Of a DNA stretch of 64,000 bases, positions 37,601-51,839 are shown in pieces (position 1 is the first letter of the stretch; every line of letters starts with the position of its first letter). The notes beneath the pieces are model-generated. The model was not told the origin of the DNA and made no database searches. It was given only the letters and a program-made list of their open reading frames with translations. The stretch is taken from contig CM082586.2 of the NCBI GenBank assembly GCA_040954595.2, forward strand, positions 6,138,001-6,202,000, read 5' to 3'. The stretch comes from Balanoglossus misakiensis (lineage: Eukaryota; Hemichordata). The translations under genes were made by a program, and so were the position numbers.

Positions 37601-40600
37601 ACGTCACCATGGTAGTGTTGGAGGGAAGTAGTTGCCTTGCTTCCATAGTAACCGCCTATGGACTATTCATATCATATGCGAGAACGAGTGCCATCATTCA
37701 ACACGGTCAAATGACGAATGTATTACATAGCTAAAACACGAGAAAGCGTTGGGGGTTTTTTCAGACTGCTTGAACGACTCTTGACACCATGTTTGATCCA
37801 CGGTTCATTAGTCATATGGAGTTGCAGAGAGGCCATTAAACTTAGTCATATTACATGTGCGCGCACCATGCGTTACATATGCACGTACAATGTGAATTAT
37901 CACAAAAAAATGAAGCCTTCATAAAATACCAATAAACCTTAATGCCTGTGTTGTCTGCGTTCGCAGTGCCAACTGATTAGGCAGCAATTCTAACTGTCAT
38001 TTTTGCATTCTTCTAACACAATTTTCAAAGGTAAACTCAAGCATTGATGCTTCTTATAACGTTGTCCGCATGTATCTTATTCTACGGTAGTTTGTTGCTA
38101 TTAGGGATTCGACCATGTACCGGTATAGTCTAGCATGTGTTAGTGGCCAACTATATATATGTTGAAACGTGTCTTATAGCAGCCATTTGTTTAAAGTCCC
38201 TGTACAATGTACATGTGCAGAAATTGACCTGTCTGTAAAGACCTCTGAGAATACAGCCATCTAAGAAATGGCCAGTATTAATGTTCGAGCTTGTCAAATA
38301 GCCACGACATCTTAACCATGAGAACACGGGAAACAACCTCACGGTCATTTTAGACAGTGTACGGACGCTGGCACTGAGAATATGGAAACGTCTAGTGCGC
38401 ACTTGCTGGTAGTTAGTTGTAAACCAACCTCTGGCATTATATTGATGAATTTTTGAAGGCATATTTTTTATTAAACCTGGAAATCTAAATAGTCAAGTAA
38501 TTATAACTGAAGTATTGTGGTCCTGTGATTTTTTTGGAGCGCCGTCAATCAGTAACACAGAAGTTACTGTACCCTGGTCTCGAAAGGTCTTTGAATACAC
38601 TGTGTGAGTTCGTAGAAGTTAGGAAATTAGATTTCGTAGTGCGTTGTATGTGGTCCCCTTAACAAGATAAACGCAGTGGTGCTTCAAAGACGTGACTCGG
38701 GTATTAAAGCACAAAGCCGACTGGCCCATTGTACAATCTCACGCATACATTTGAGGAAGAGGGGTTTTGGCGCAGATGAATAAATGTTGGGGCGCTAGGA
38801 CAGATTAGATGGTGAAACACGGTATTAAACAAATCCGAATAATTCTCATGGGCTTTCATTTTCTCGGCCTCTGGAAGTTGAACATGGTCAGGATTAGTGT
38901 ATGTATTTATGCCCGATTCATTCGTTGATCAATACATAACCTTTTGCCGAGTAAACGATCATTCGATATCTGAGATAATCTGAATAGTTTGTGTATGGAC
39001 ATAACAGAAACCGTGGCCCAATTATAGGCAGTTATTAAAAAAGATATTATAGTGATAATTAAACGTACGTATGAATATTTAACGCTTGTCAGACGAATGA
39101 TAACTTGTTGCTTTGATGTCTATCAATCGAATTATTATCACGCGGATTTGAAGAACCGTTTTGCACAGCGTGGCATTTGGATTAACATTTCGGGTTGATT
39201 TTGCTGTATCCCACAATTGTAATGGGATGTGGCGTAAAACACGGAGCTGACTGAAAAACGCCTGGATTTTTGGGAGCTCATCGCAGTCCCTGATTATTCA
39301 TCAGACAATCTGCTTGGCTGACGTGGAAGGCATATATTGTTCTTGAAATAGGTATCGGTAAATGAAGCACTGGAAATAATCTCTTAGAGGATGCAATATA
39401 GCCTTAGGGGAAACCTTCTAATTTTGCTAATTTTCTGGTGGAGGTATTCCTCACCGTTACCAGAATACATGTTTGATGTGGTCGTCGCTCACACACAAGT
39501 AGTCAATGGCGTTACAGGCACACCGCACAATCAGTTGTAAGTCACGCGGTAGTCGGTAAATCGATAATAATTGCCTATTTTGACGGAGGCTTGTCGTGCT
39601 TACCACAGTCAAAAACAATGTTAGCAGGAGTTTATCGTACCCGGGAGACATTTTGACTTTGTGTCGAACTCTATGTGCAGCAGCCAAACAAAACAGCACG
39701 TATCACGTCCAAAGGCAATATTTTTTGCTGTAGAGGGATAAAGACAAATAAACAACCGATATCGATGTGATGTATTTTAACCTAAATGTGACATTGGAAC
39801 TGAAATATTCGAAACACAAATTTTTTTTAAAACAAAATAGACTTTCACTTTCAATTTACCGAATAGACAAGACAGGAGAGTATATTAAAAGTTTTCATGT
39901 ACACTGATTGACGATTCCTTCAGGAGAATTAACATACACAATGTATTGACTAATGGTTGTACGACTCGCGGTTTAAACAACACCATACCGTCTCCGAAAG
40001 CATTTCCGCCTACCCTAGTTCTTCAACGACACACTATCAAAAGAGTTATAAAATAAATTGAAATGTGAAGTAGTGTCTGGCGAGACATTTTAGCTCGTTA
40101 TGCCTGAGTCGTCAACCATTACATAAATGGTGTTTGCCGCGACAGTAGGTTATATCGGTGCGTGTTCCGCACAATGGCGTTCATCAAAAGTGTTTTCAGC
40201 GAACGGCATGAACATGCATTATGTATACAAGTCACTGGAACGGTATCAGAAGGTAAATTCAAAACCGTATCTGTTCAAAGGTGCGTTTGAATGGTGCGCA
40301 CCGTTAACAAGGACTTCGCCCGAGGATCGTCGATAAGCTGCGTGCATTTTCCATGAGTCGAGAAAATGAAGTTAACAAACTCTGTAATGATCAAGACACG
40401 GTTTGCCATGCACAGTATGCCAATGGTGAACAAAATCAATACCTGTTAACCGTTTATGATGATTTGATATATATCCACTCGACACTGCCTTTGGGTTTAA
40501 GCTGGACAACATGTTGATGATTAGTTGTATTGCGATGTACTGTATACGTGTGTCAGTGTGTCCTTCAAGGCAACACATTTACATGCAACAGTTAAAATCA

Positions 40601-43600
40601 CCCACGTTGAAAATAAAGTAAAGGCAAAACTCACAATTTACTTTAACATCCGAGTGTTGCATGCACTGGTGTACATATCCTCTGATCATAATTACAGTCC
40701 TTGCTTGATGAAACTGACACATTGGAAATATTCCAAGAGTTATATGGCATTGATAATCATCTATCCAGGAATAAATAAAATCAAATACAGACAGATCCAC
40801 AGTCAGATAGGAACATCGAAATTAATCAGTTCGACTAAAGATCACCCAGATGGAATAAAACGATGGATACAATGATAACATGTACACATTGGCAGATATC
40901 CTAGCCCGTGGTAAGTATACCTAGAATTGTAGTAGATCTATCAACGATAGGCGCGACACGGGCGTGTCATATTTGCAATACAACAGATCAAGATTGAACG
41001 TGTCTTCAGGTAAATTTGCCAAACAAATGCCGAATGTCATCTGTAATATTTAATATTAATTATTCCACCTTCCTACACTAGCAAAATATGTAACATGTAT
41101 TAACGTTATCATTGCCGAAGGCATGTCCTTTGTATATAACCTTTACCCATATGGTCGAACTCAACGATAGTAGGTGCAGGTATATCAGCTTCTGCAGTGG
41201 TTGTATTATTCAAACAAATTATTAATAGTTAAAAAACAAGACAGTGTTACCATCAAAGGTCAGTCAGCATAAGGTGTATGAGATGAGCTAAAATTGTCAA
41301 GGATCAGAAACGAATACAAACGTTAGCACAAGCCTTGACAGGTTAAATGTGCCTGAATCCTACGAATATTATTCCAGCTGATGATAGTGATTTAGACACC
41401 ACGCATTCGACTCACTCAATGTGGAGTTGCGTTCAATCAATCCGGATGAATCAGGCATAATGAGTTAATGACTTTTGAGAATGAACTTCAAAATACTTCC
41501 TTATGGCAGTAATCAACTCACAAATACGTGACGTGTATAATATGAGACGATGAACAAAGGATATAATTTGATAATACTAAATGCAGGTTTACCCATTCTT
41601 AAAGCTAATTGATTCTGAAAGGTAGGGGATGACCTTCCCTTTAAACGTGCCACACCACAAGTAACTTTTCTCTCTCCCGAGTATAGGCCTATTTCCAACA
41701 GGATGTTGTATCCTTGATTTCAATATTTTCGGCGGAAATCACCTTAGCGAATATAATTGCATTTCATGGGTTCTAAATGATTTTTTCCATATTAGGAAGT
41801 GTAAGTGTTATAGCAACATCGTCAAGTCCCACACAGATATTTGGCGTTCGCCGCAAGGACACTAGGCTATTAACTGATCTCTAATACTCGTCTTTCATCT
41901 AGCGCCGTCTGCCCAGCCGATCAGGAGACTAATCTTGTCTCCTGAATAGACCGGAAAATGTACTTATCAAGCGAACCAGACGTGTCCAGGTTTTACCTCG
42001 CTCTTCCTTTCCCTACTCAGGGGAATACTTAATGGATCCTACCGGTATTTTCCTTTCAAACGACGGCATCACGAGGCGACGTATGTAATGATATTGATAA
42101 GAAAAAACTTGCTTGAGACCAGTTTTGCTGAATGGAGTGGCGAGTCCCACCAGGCAGTGTAAACGGAGATCACAAACGTGCAAAACCTCATATCGCTCGC
42201 TTGATAGCGGCGCCTCTTTAAGAAGGACGAACCAATTACGAAATGTTGGGATTTGTGAGACACATGTACCGCCAATAATTTGCTGTTCTGCCATAGTATC
42301 ATCACAGTCTGTCAGATATAGTTTTCAACTGGCGAATAAACAGATTGAAGTTTGGAAAAAGAAGAAGACATAAGTGAGCGATAAGCTTATGACCACATTT
42401 CTTTCGTAACACTGAATGATCAGCACTTGCATAGTTTCTGATGCCTTTTGGTCTAACAAAGAGATTAAACATTATCAGATAAATACACAATGTACAATAC
42501 ACATGTGTAACACAAAGCAATTCAACATTCTGGTACGTCATCCATGTTCATCACTTAATGGGAATGATGAATAAATGTATGTGATGATTTGAAGTTTCAT
42601 CGAGGTCAGTTTATAAAGTTTGCTGTTATCAGATTTATGCTATGCATTCTATGAACACACATCAATACATGTTGAGGAATCGCATGTTGACCGTATACAT
42701 TCCGAACCTGTGTACAATTTTAGGAGCTTTGGTCAGTCCAAATTTACACAATTATATTTGCAATTTACTGGGTTTAGATCTGGTCGTTAAGAAGAACAAA
42801 GATTACAGTTAACATGGTACGATATCACGACTATTATCTATAATTCGAAACTCCATATTATCTGTGGTGACAAGCCTATCCTATGAAGTAGCGGTATATC
42901 GTCACCGACTTATTATGTTAGCGGGTGAAGCTTTGATCCAAAGACAATATCCACAATTCAATCATGTTGGGTAATTGTGGCACACATAAACGACAAATGC
43001 CATATTCAACTTCAAATTGTGCAGTTTAGCAATATTCTAAGATCACATGAAAGGTTCAACTTGTGTGCTGTAAATATTAGCACAAACTACCAGATATTAT
43101 GTTCACTTATGTCTATGTTTTCAGACAAAAAACGTGCTTTGTGGAGATAAGACCTTGAGTACTTTATGAGTAACAATAGAGGAATAATTATCATGTAGGT
43201 TATTTTTCCATAACCTGAAGCCAGCGACTTAGCGTTATCTGGTGCACTCTGACTTGGTGCACTTTCGCTCAGACGAGGAAAGACTACAGTAACAGCGGTC
43301 GTCGTGCAGGTTTTAATTTGTCTGGCTTTGTCTTGGAACATGTATTTTTGGAACATGTTTTTTTTTCCAGGCTTATACAGCTCTAGTGTATCCAGGGCAG
43401 AGTCGAGTCGCAATAATCTTAGGAGACAATTTCACATCCCAGTGAAGGGTTAAAACGGCAAATGTTAATTAGGCCTAGCGGCTTGGGAAACCCAAACGCC
43501 AAGGTGTATGTTGTCCCACTTGAAGAAAATATTCGTTTGTGATGGACAGACTGATACAGAGACGTGCGTGTCTTCTTACACACCTTAATACCAGTCGAGG

Positions 43601-44290
43601 TGCACGTCGTATCATTTCATTCTATGACCTTATCAGATATTTTTTGTCACCGTGTCGAGCGGGAGGATCGTTTCACGTGACCCCTTCTTTGAACGGGTCA
43701 GAGATAAACCATCACCTCCAGATCATTTTGCTTCATAATGATCAGTCCGCGAGTAAAATGAGGTGCACGTCCGCGGGGGAGTGTCAATTATTTTTCCCCA
43801 TATTGATAATCTTCTCTCAGCTTTTAATGGCACTGTGGTGTGTTCCAAAAATGGCGAGAAACCAACTATTGATAATAGATTGCACTAATATATTCTATCG
43901 AGAAATAACTCAAACATTTTGATATTATCTTGAAAGAAGGTGACAGAAAGCAGGTAACACGTCATCATAATTAGGGTATTAAAACGCGAGAATATTTAAG
44001 TCATTCCGATGTTTAATAAAAATAATGCTTTTTCTTAAAATAATAATTGTAGTTGTTAGTGAGTTAAGTAGCATTAATTATATTATTTAGTAGGCCTAAA
44101 GCGTGAAACGGACAGTATTTAATTTTAATAGCTGAACATATATGGCTAATACGTTTTCCGGGACATTAATCATGCAATTGTGAGTGCTTAGAAATGCTCA
44201 ACACGGATCCCTTTACTGCATATTACTCATGAAAACCTCATTTGCCCTTTTTACGGTTTTGATAATGTAAAACGTATATAGGTTTAGTTG
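31625..44290. other. Long intergenic region, nothing supported
   Basis: Over 12 kb with no frame that shows domains, and no RNA genes or clear repeats. It could be intron of an unseen gene. Confidence 0.35.
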
Positions 44291-44381
44291 AACCCTTTCA
44301 CCACCATGGTTCAGGCCAAACCCATTGGTTTCTATGGCAGGTTTGGACCTCTCAAGAGGGAACTGCATGGGGTGAAAGGTT
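44291..44381. mobile_element. Palindromic mini-element, copy 1
   Basis: Ends AACCCTTTCACC and GGTGAAAGGTT are inverted repeats. CCATGGTTC near the left end pairs with GAACTGCATGG near the right. The centre contains CCAAACCCATTG, shared with the copies at 54003 and 60187. At about 91 bases it is too short to encode anything. Confidence 0.75.
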
Positions 44382-44409
44382 GGAAAGTTATATTTCTACA
44401 GAAAGCCAA

Positions 44410-44410
<1 letters not shown>

Positions 44411-44450
<40 letters not shown>
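44411..44450. repeat. (GACA)n microsatellite, ten units
   Basis: A pure GACA array starting about 30 bases after the palindromic mini-element. Confidence 0.98.
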
Positions 44451-44452
<2 letters not shown>

Positions 44453-47400
44453 TGACAGGGAGTGGGAAAGAGGGATGAAGCAGAGAGAATATTGTAAGTT
44501 TAATATCGTTCTGTTGCTAACCGTTACATTTCGAGGAAGCTGACGGTAGGTTGGATGTACCTGTACACAGACTGGAGATTAATGAACGAAAGTTATGTAC
44601 ATTGTATGGTGGCGCAATACTTGTCAAATTCCAATATGAATGTATTAAGCTGAAAGGGGTAAGTCGTTTCTTCTTGCCAATAGAGGTCGCCATTTGCCAT
44701 TTTTTGATATACAAAAATGCAACATTGTTGCAAAATTAGTTTGGGGACCTCTTGCAATTAAGCAGCTTCCTTCCCTTACTTTTTACAAAGACCCGCAGTC
44801 ACTGCTTCCAGGTATATTTTTGTGTAATTATTACACCATGAGCCTAAGGCAACATCACGGAAGTCTGCTTAGGGTAAAAACCACTCGCTCGGCGCAGGAT
44901 GGTCTCAAAATGGACCCGCAAGCTTCTACAATCACCGTGTCAATTACAGCTGTATTGTACGAAATACAACATGTTGTAAATGCAATTATGAAATCAATTA
45001 TCAACCGCACCGACCTATTAATGATTCATTACAGCCTCGGTAATTAAATATTGCAAAATATAGACATATTTTCTATACATGTGCACCTTTGCTACCCACT
45101 GCATAACAATCTGGAGTCAGGCTTGACACAATGTCGTTAAGGTATTATATAAGGCAACAGTCTATGAATTAATCCAAGGAAATAGTTAATTAAAATAAAA
45201 GTACAACATGGACATTCAAACAGATGTCTCGCATTATTAAAAAGCAAATTCGATTGTCATCATATACATGTAATAAGAAACCTTTATAAAAATGTAGAAT
45301 TTATATTCAAAATGTGATTTTTTATAACATCAAGCCTTATGACACATACAATAACAAAATTTGTATTCTGGTCACGTACACATCACTATTGCGCAAATGT
45401 CATTTGACATAACGTACACCTGCGCCAGCTTGGGGATTAATTAGATGGGTTCATAAAGTTAATTATTGCCTTTAGAATTGAGACGGAAGAGCCAACAGCA
45501 ATGTTGGTGACAATTATAGTTACATGTGTAGAACACTGCAACCAAGAGGTAGTCGGAGAGAACATTAATTACTTGCATGACGACTGTTCAGGTCGGTTGA
45601 TGACAGATGTTGTCAATGACCAGGTAACTTCAGTGTAAATTGGAATATCACTTCAATTTGAATTGAAAAATAAATTGCCAATGTCAATTGTATCGGGTCA
45701 TCTAAAGTGGCATACGTATTCAATTAACTCATACATTAAAACAAGATGAACTTAAGATGCCCTGTAGCAACGCACGCTATAAACAACATTTGTAAACTGC
45801 ACCATCTATATTAAATGGTCATAATGTTGCTACAATAATATTTGGAGAATACAATGAATCATAAGACCCTGTTTGAGTGATAAAACATTTTCTCATCTAG
45901 ATGAAAGCTGCAAATTTTGAATAAAAAATGCAGACTGTCGACAGACGCAAGACGAAAACTAATCACATAAGGTACAATAGTATTGTCTATAGTAGCTAAA
46001 ATCTCCGTCCGTCTAGATAAATCTTTTCCAACTTCGCATTTTAACAGGATAAGAACACATTCAACAAACTCCTTTTCAAATGTGACATCTGTTATAGCAA
46101 AATCATAAACATGCCTTAGGGTTTTGAAATCAATGAGTTAGACTAAGTGTATCTTAAAAGCAGGAAATGATACTTCGCGTGTGTTGGCGACAGCCTGCTA
46201 CACACTAACCTTTCGAGGCATGTAAGATATGTTAAGATATCCAATGGATTATCTTTCAACAACATTTTTACCTTCACGTTCAATAAACCCAACTACTTTG
46301 TCAATCAGTATAATCGTGTCTGTGACAGTGAAAGATACAAAATTACTTAACAGTCCTGATAATCAATGGGTTTCAATTCAAAATATTGGAACTGTTATAC
46401 ACTAAAGATGCATTTTGCACCCCGTATGTTAAAGTTTAACTCAGGAAAATACTCTTTTTCATTGTTTATTGTCTGTGACAGTAAAAACATTGTGCGTCAT
46501 GAAACTTTGACCACACACGATATTGATAGTCCATATCAGGAAATGTAACTTCCTGAAATTTGCTACCTGGACAGTTCCCACCATATGGTGGTATGGTGTC
46601 CATGGGATGTAAGTGGCAACTACATGTATAAAGTGGCGACTACATGTATAAACAACAAAGCCATGACGTTGATGTATATACCACGTTACCTGATATGTTT
46701 TTCGAAATGTATGCTCTGATGACAAATCGATGCCAATTTTATAATACAGTCTTCCCTTTTTCACATGATTCGACAGTGTCATCCGGAATTAATCATAAAT
46801 GATCGCCGGATCATGCGGTTAAACATGGTTATATTATTGAACGTATTCTGATGTTTCCTGTTCTACCCTGGCTAATCTCATTAACGATGCTACAGAGAGC
46901 TTCATACGATTAATCCGGATGCAAGATCTCATTATTGCCCAATAATCTCGTCATTTAGCTCTGGAAAACACCTGTGCCGGTGTCAGTGTTCAATCATTCA
47001 TAAAATTGACAGTTATTGTGTCTCGAATTTTTAAATCTCCTTTCTTTGATTCTCATGTACAGAAAGTCACTGTAATAACTGGAGAAAGAAGGCCTTACCG
47101 ACAATCACTATGCATTAGTCTTATTCCAATATAGAGCAAATATAATACGGATTCACACAGTTTTCTTATGTTGCAATATTATATCAGTTTTGACTAGAAT
47201 GTATAATCTGTTGTATCGAGGTTATATAGATAGTTGTTACAAGACATTGATACCAAATTATATTCAATTAAAATGCAATATCTTTTTTTCATATATTTGT
47301 TTTCAGAATATTCAGTGAGAGTGGTGTCGTTTACAATAATGAGAAGAGTCTCAATGATCTATTGTTTCACAAATAATTGGACAATGTTTGACAAGGCTTG

Positions 47401-50400
47401 CCATGTGTAAGATCCCTAGTTTACGTCACAAAAGTTAATACAATTTTCTGGCAAATATTTTGAATTATGATTTAGAACTTAAATTGTACGAACTAGAATT
47501 GTCGACTTCAGACTACCTATATGTATTGTCAATTGGTGCTGGATAGAATGATGTAAATCGCTGTTAAGGAAATCAGCTCTTGTGTTCCGCTGTTAAGGGA
47601 ATAATCGCCAGAACAAGATTAAACGGTTGCATCAACCTATATATTGCGTAAATCACTGAAATAGTAGACTTGACAGAGTGTAAGATGCGTTAAGAAAAGC
47701 CTTCCTGTGACAAGGTTAGTGACCGAAGACGCCGGCTAGCACAAGAAAGGAAATGGTGTTGAGTGTGCGGCCTTGAACATATGCTTTCTTCGGGGGATGC
47801 TAGATATGAGTATTCAAAATTATCTGTGCTGGTAAAACTCATGATGGGAATTTAAGCAAATACGAGGGAGGAACACCCCGCGGACTATGTGGGCTATTAT
47901 ATTGCTGTTCTGCGGCGCCAGAAAACAGCCAAGACACACATTGTACATTTTGAATATACGTGCACATCATATATTGGCGTTTCAAGTGGCTCAATGCTGC
48001 CCGCTTAACACTTTCTTTCCGCACGTATAAACGACCACAATATTAAATGAACTGACGCTTTTGGAATTAAGCTCTCTGGGAAATTAGGACAAATTTGCAA
48101 CGGCAAGCTAATTGCGCACATTCATCGCTAAATTTAGAGTAGACGACCACAGGAATCGAACATCACGAACTGGAAACGACGCGAGTAGCAATTTCTGGAT
48201 CTCGCAAAACACACATCATAAAAGGCAACGTCTGCGCTATTAAGAAGCCAAAGATATCGCCAAACATTATATTTAGTTTATATCTCGCTGATAATCATCT
48301 CGCAATTCTGCCACAGACTTTGCCAGTTTGTAGGATATATTTTAATCAAAAGGGTAGGGTCACTAGTTTATTCATCTCCGAGTTCACATCAGGGTCAATG
48401 TCACATAACAGATCATGATTGCCTTTGTCATTTAGATTTAGGCGTATTTAGATATCCAAATTCATTTCAGGTATTGAGTAAACAGGGTGGCCATTAGGAT
48501 TTCAACGACCCTGCTTCAGGGAATTTGTATTTGCACTCAGTGTTTCAGATAATTCAGTTAAGTAGAATGATGACCATTCTCTATGGATTAACTTGATTGA
48601 TTGGCCTATAATGGCGAGATGCAAAGAACAGGTTCATGAACACAGAGGGATCAGAAAATTATCGAACAACAAAACATAATCTTAATCTCACGAAAACGTG
48701 TACTGGAAAACGTATACAAGCAGGCAGTTTGCACTGCATTTGGATTCAATGAAGAGATTTTCATGAGCAAATTAAAGCTTTGGAAGAAATAATAATTTTC
48801 TTCTATGTGATCAACGGCCTTTTCTGCAACCTTGAGTTCATGCTTGCGGCAATTGCTAATTAAACCCGCAAATCAGCGTTTGCAGAAAGAACGGACAAGT
48901 GAGTATATAACCCGTCACGATTCTGTGTGTGCTATACGGGCAAGGCCACAAGAATATTCGACTCGCTTATTGTTCAGTTCTATTGCCTTATTACTTGTAA
49001 TTCGTACATGCTATTCATGTACCTCTCTGCTCAAAAGAAAGTCAAGTTACAATGACGCATGTAACACGCATGCGCTTTCCTTGGCAGAAATAAACGGACA
49101 AGTCAAGCAGTCAATAAAATCAGCTTGTATCAAAAGCGTTGTCTCTTATTACAGCTTCGAAGAGATATGCGGTAGACATAAAAGAATAAGGAGACTGAAG
49201 GGTCAATGTCAAAAGTCTGTTGTAGACTAACCAACATGCATGGAAGGGAACCTCTCACTTTGATTATAGACACTAGCTAAATAGATTATCACATAGGTTA
49301 GACATGTTAAAGAGATTGAATGACACAATATACAGTGTGTGTTGTCGTACAACCTTGAACCAATTGTCCCTTTGACATCAATGTAATTTCCGACATACCT
49401 GTTGACGGGAAAGGGGAGTCTTCCGAAATAAACCAAATTGCTCATTTGGAATGTCTCAATAGGAAGGTTTTCAGTAATGGCCGGATGCATGTTTCAATGT
49501 TGAAGAGAAACCCAAAGTGAAAGTGTGGGCCATTAATCGCTGACATATTTAGGAGTCCCACAACTCGACTGTGAAATGATAAAAACTGTAGCTTGTCAGG
49601 CCTCTTATATACTTAATGATAATTGCCCAGATAACTTGTGTGAGCCGTTGCACTAGGCATAATTGTAAGTGGTGTTATTTTCGGAGAGATATAAAATACA
49701 TATTCATGTCAAATATGCCAATTTGGGAAAATACATTTGACCGTGACTTCTATCCAATGACAGCCGAAATTAATTTTGCTTGGAAATACACCAAGGTCCG
49801 TACATGCATATATATTTAATCTTCTGTTCCAACCAAAGCACGCACTGACAGATGGACACTATCAGACAGACAGACAATGCAGGCAGACAAACAGATAAAC
49901 TCCCACTTATGTAACTGCGCCTGATTACTTAGTTGGTTGCACATGTTCCTTAAAGGTCATGATATATTCACTTTATTTTGACGGCCCGGGTTCATGAAAA
50001 TACCACTTTCAACCTGCCGAGTTAAATTGGATGTTTTCTTTCGCTCGAATTACGTGTTTGAGACGGAGTCTGTTCAGCTTGACTAACAAAAGAATGTTGT
50101 GACATCTGTTAAACCATGTCTTATGAAAAAACGTCGTTTCGTTATTTCGTTTCAAAACCTAGTAATGAAATCATGCCATATAAAATACTCGGGTCATACG
50201 GCGTACATCAAAAGGGATTTTAACAGAATAGCCTGCATTTAGCGTCTCTTAACGTCTGGCAAACTGTTAACACAAACAATGTTAGTAGCGTATAATATGC
50301 ACACGTCGCAGATGAAATATAATATAAAATTGATTGTAAGGCAATGTGACTGTTCTGTGATGCAAGCTTATTTGTCGCTGGATACACCCACATTTACTTT

Positions 50401-51773
50401 GCATGAATGTGCGGACATATGTGTATTCCTTGTGAAATATAGAGATTTATATCAGTTGAGAGTGACCGCATGTTCCAATCGTTAATTGGCTGACATGTTA
50501 GCAGTGTGCACTTCGTGATTGGTCAGTTTTACACCAGGTGTTTAAGTCGAATAACGTCTGAACGATTTTCAGCCACTCATGCGTTATCTTATGCATACAG
50601 ACGTTGCACAACCCTCAGCCGAGCGTCTGGTGCTTTGTTCATGTCAGTGCAAATAAAGCCACCCGAGACACCAAGAATAAACTAGGACTGCCCTTTATTC
50701 AAAGTATAATCATAGAAACACCTTGGACACATGCTTATAAAATGTGTTGCTTCATATTAATGTCATGCTTCCTTTGATGATGTAAACTATGCCGGCTGGA
50801 AAAAGTACACATACTTATCACAATAGGTTGGAACAAAGTGTTTTTCTTTCGTGAGTTGTAAATGTCAAATGTTATTCACGTAATTTTAAAGCTAAATATG
50901 ATCCCAATACAAAACTCATATAACTACAAATTCTATCATTCAATTAGCAAATACATCTACACAAGTATACAACAGCAATTCCGTCACATAGTATTGTACA
51001 TTACATTGTATAACATTATATTACATAACATCATTACAATACATTATATTACAACATTTCAGTAATCCCATGAAAGTGAATAAATTACATACAATACATC
51101 ATATTACAAGAACTCAGTATAACTCACAAAAATGAATGAATTACATCATGTGTGTATAGACTTATTAACCTTGTGAGAAATCTTCTTCTCTATATATGGA
51201 TATGGATATAGAAAGCTTGTGTAGAGAACTCAATGCACTTTAAATGTAGAAGAGCAAAATAATTTGTTCACTGCGACTTAAGTTGCTTTTTGCGTTAAAG
51301 AACAACAAGTACATACATGTAGTATTATCAGAGTCTTTAAATGTTACAGAAAAATATCCAATTAAATTCCAGTAAATGTGTTAATATTCATATTGTGACA
51401 AAATATATAGAAAGTTGGAGGCATGCATCTGAATCGAGGAAAACAGCTGCGAATGGAACATGCCGAATCTATCATGCAAATTAATTGTCCATACAGTTCA
51501 TCAATTAATGGAATCCACCTTCAATTCTGGCTACGTTAAATAGTTTTTTTTCTTCGGGGTAGGCGATCAGATTTCTGTAATTATGGTTAGCAGATTCAAC
51601 TTATTCAACTTTTTTCACATGTTATTTTATCTGTTACAAAGTTTGAGAATGACCCAGTGTCACTTTAGCTTATGAGCTTCCATGTCTTAACCATGGCAAT
51701 AGTTGGTCGTCTTGAAATTGAGTCGATATATCAGATGTTCATCATCCACATAGAAGAATGGCTGGACTTAACC
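44451..51773. other. Intergenic, nothing supported apart from short tandem repeats
   Basis: 50860-51110 is a low-complexity TTACA/ATACATT-rich stretch. A short degenerate CAGA run lies near 49864-49900. No coding evidence. Confidence 0.4.
46611..46650. repeat. 20-bp tandem duplication
   Basis: AAGTGGCAACTACATGTATA followed by the same unit with one change (G for A). Confidence 0.9.
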
Positions 51774-51839
51774 GAATCCACCTTTAATTGGCTGTTGAAC
51801 TTAATTGAATCCACCCTCAAGTGGCTGTTGAACTCACCG
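51774..51839. repeat. 33-bp direct repeat across the stop codon of receptor C
   Basis: GAATCCACC...GGCTGTTGAACT occurs at 51774 and again at 51807. The second copy contains the TGA stop and the last codons of receptor C. A third partial match (GAATCCACCTTCAATT) is at 51511. Confidence 0.8.
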
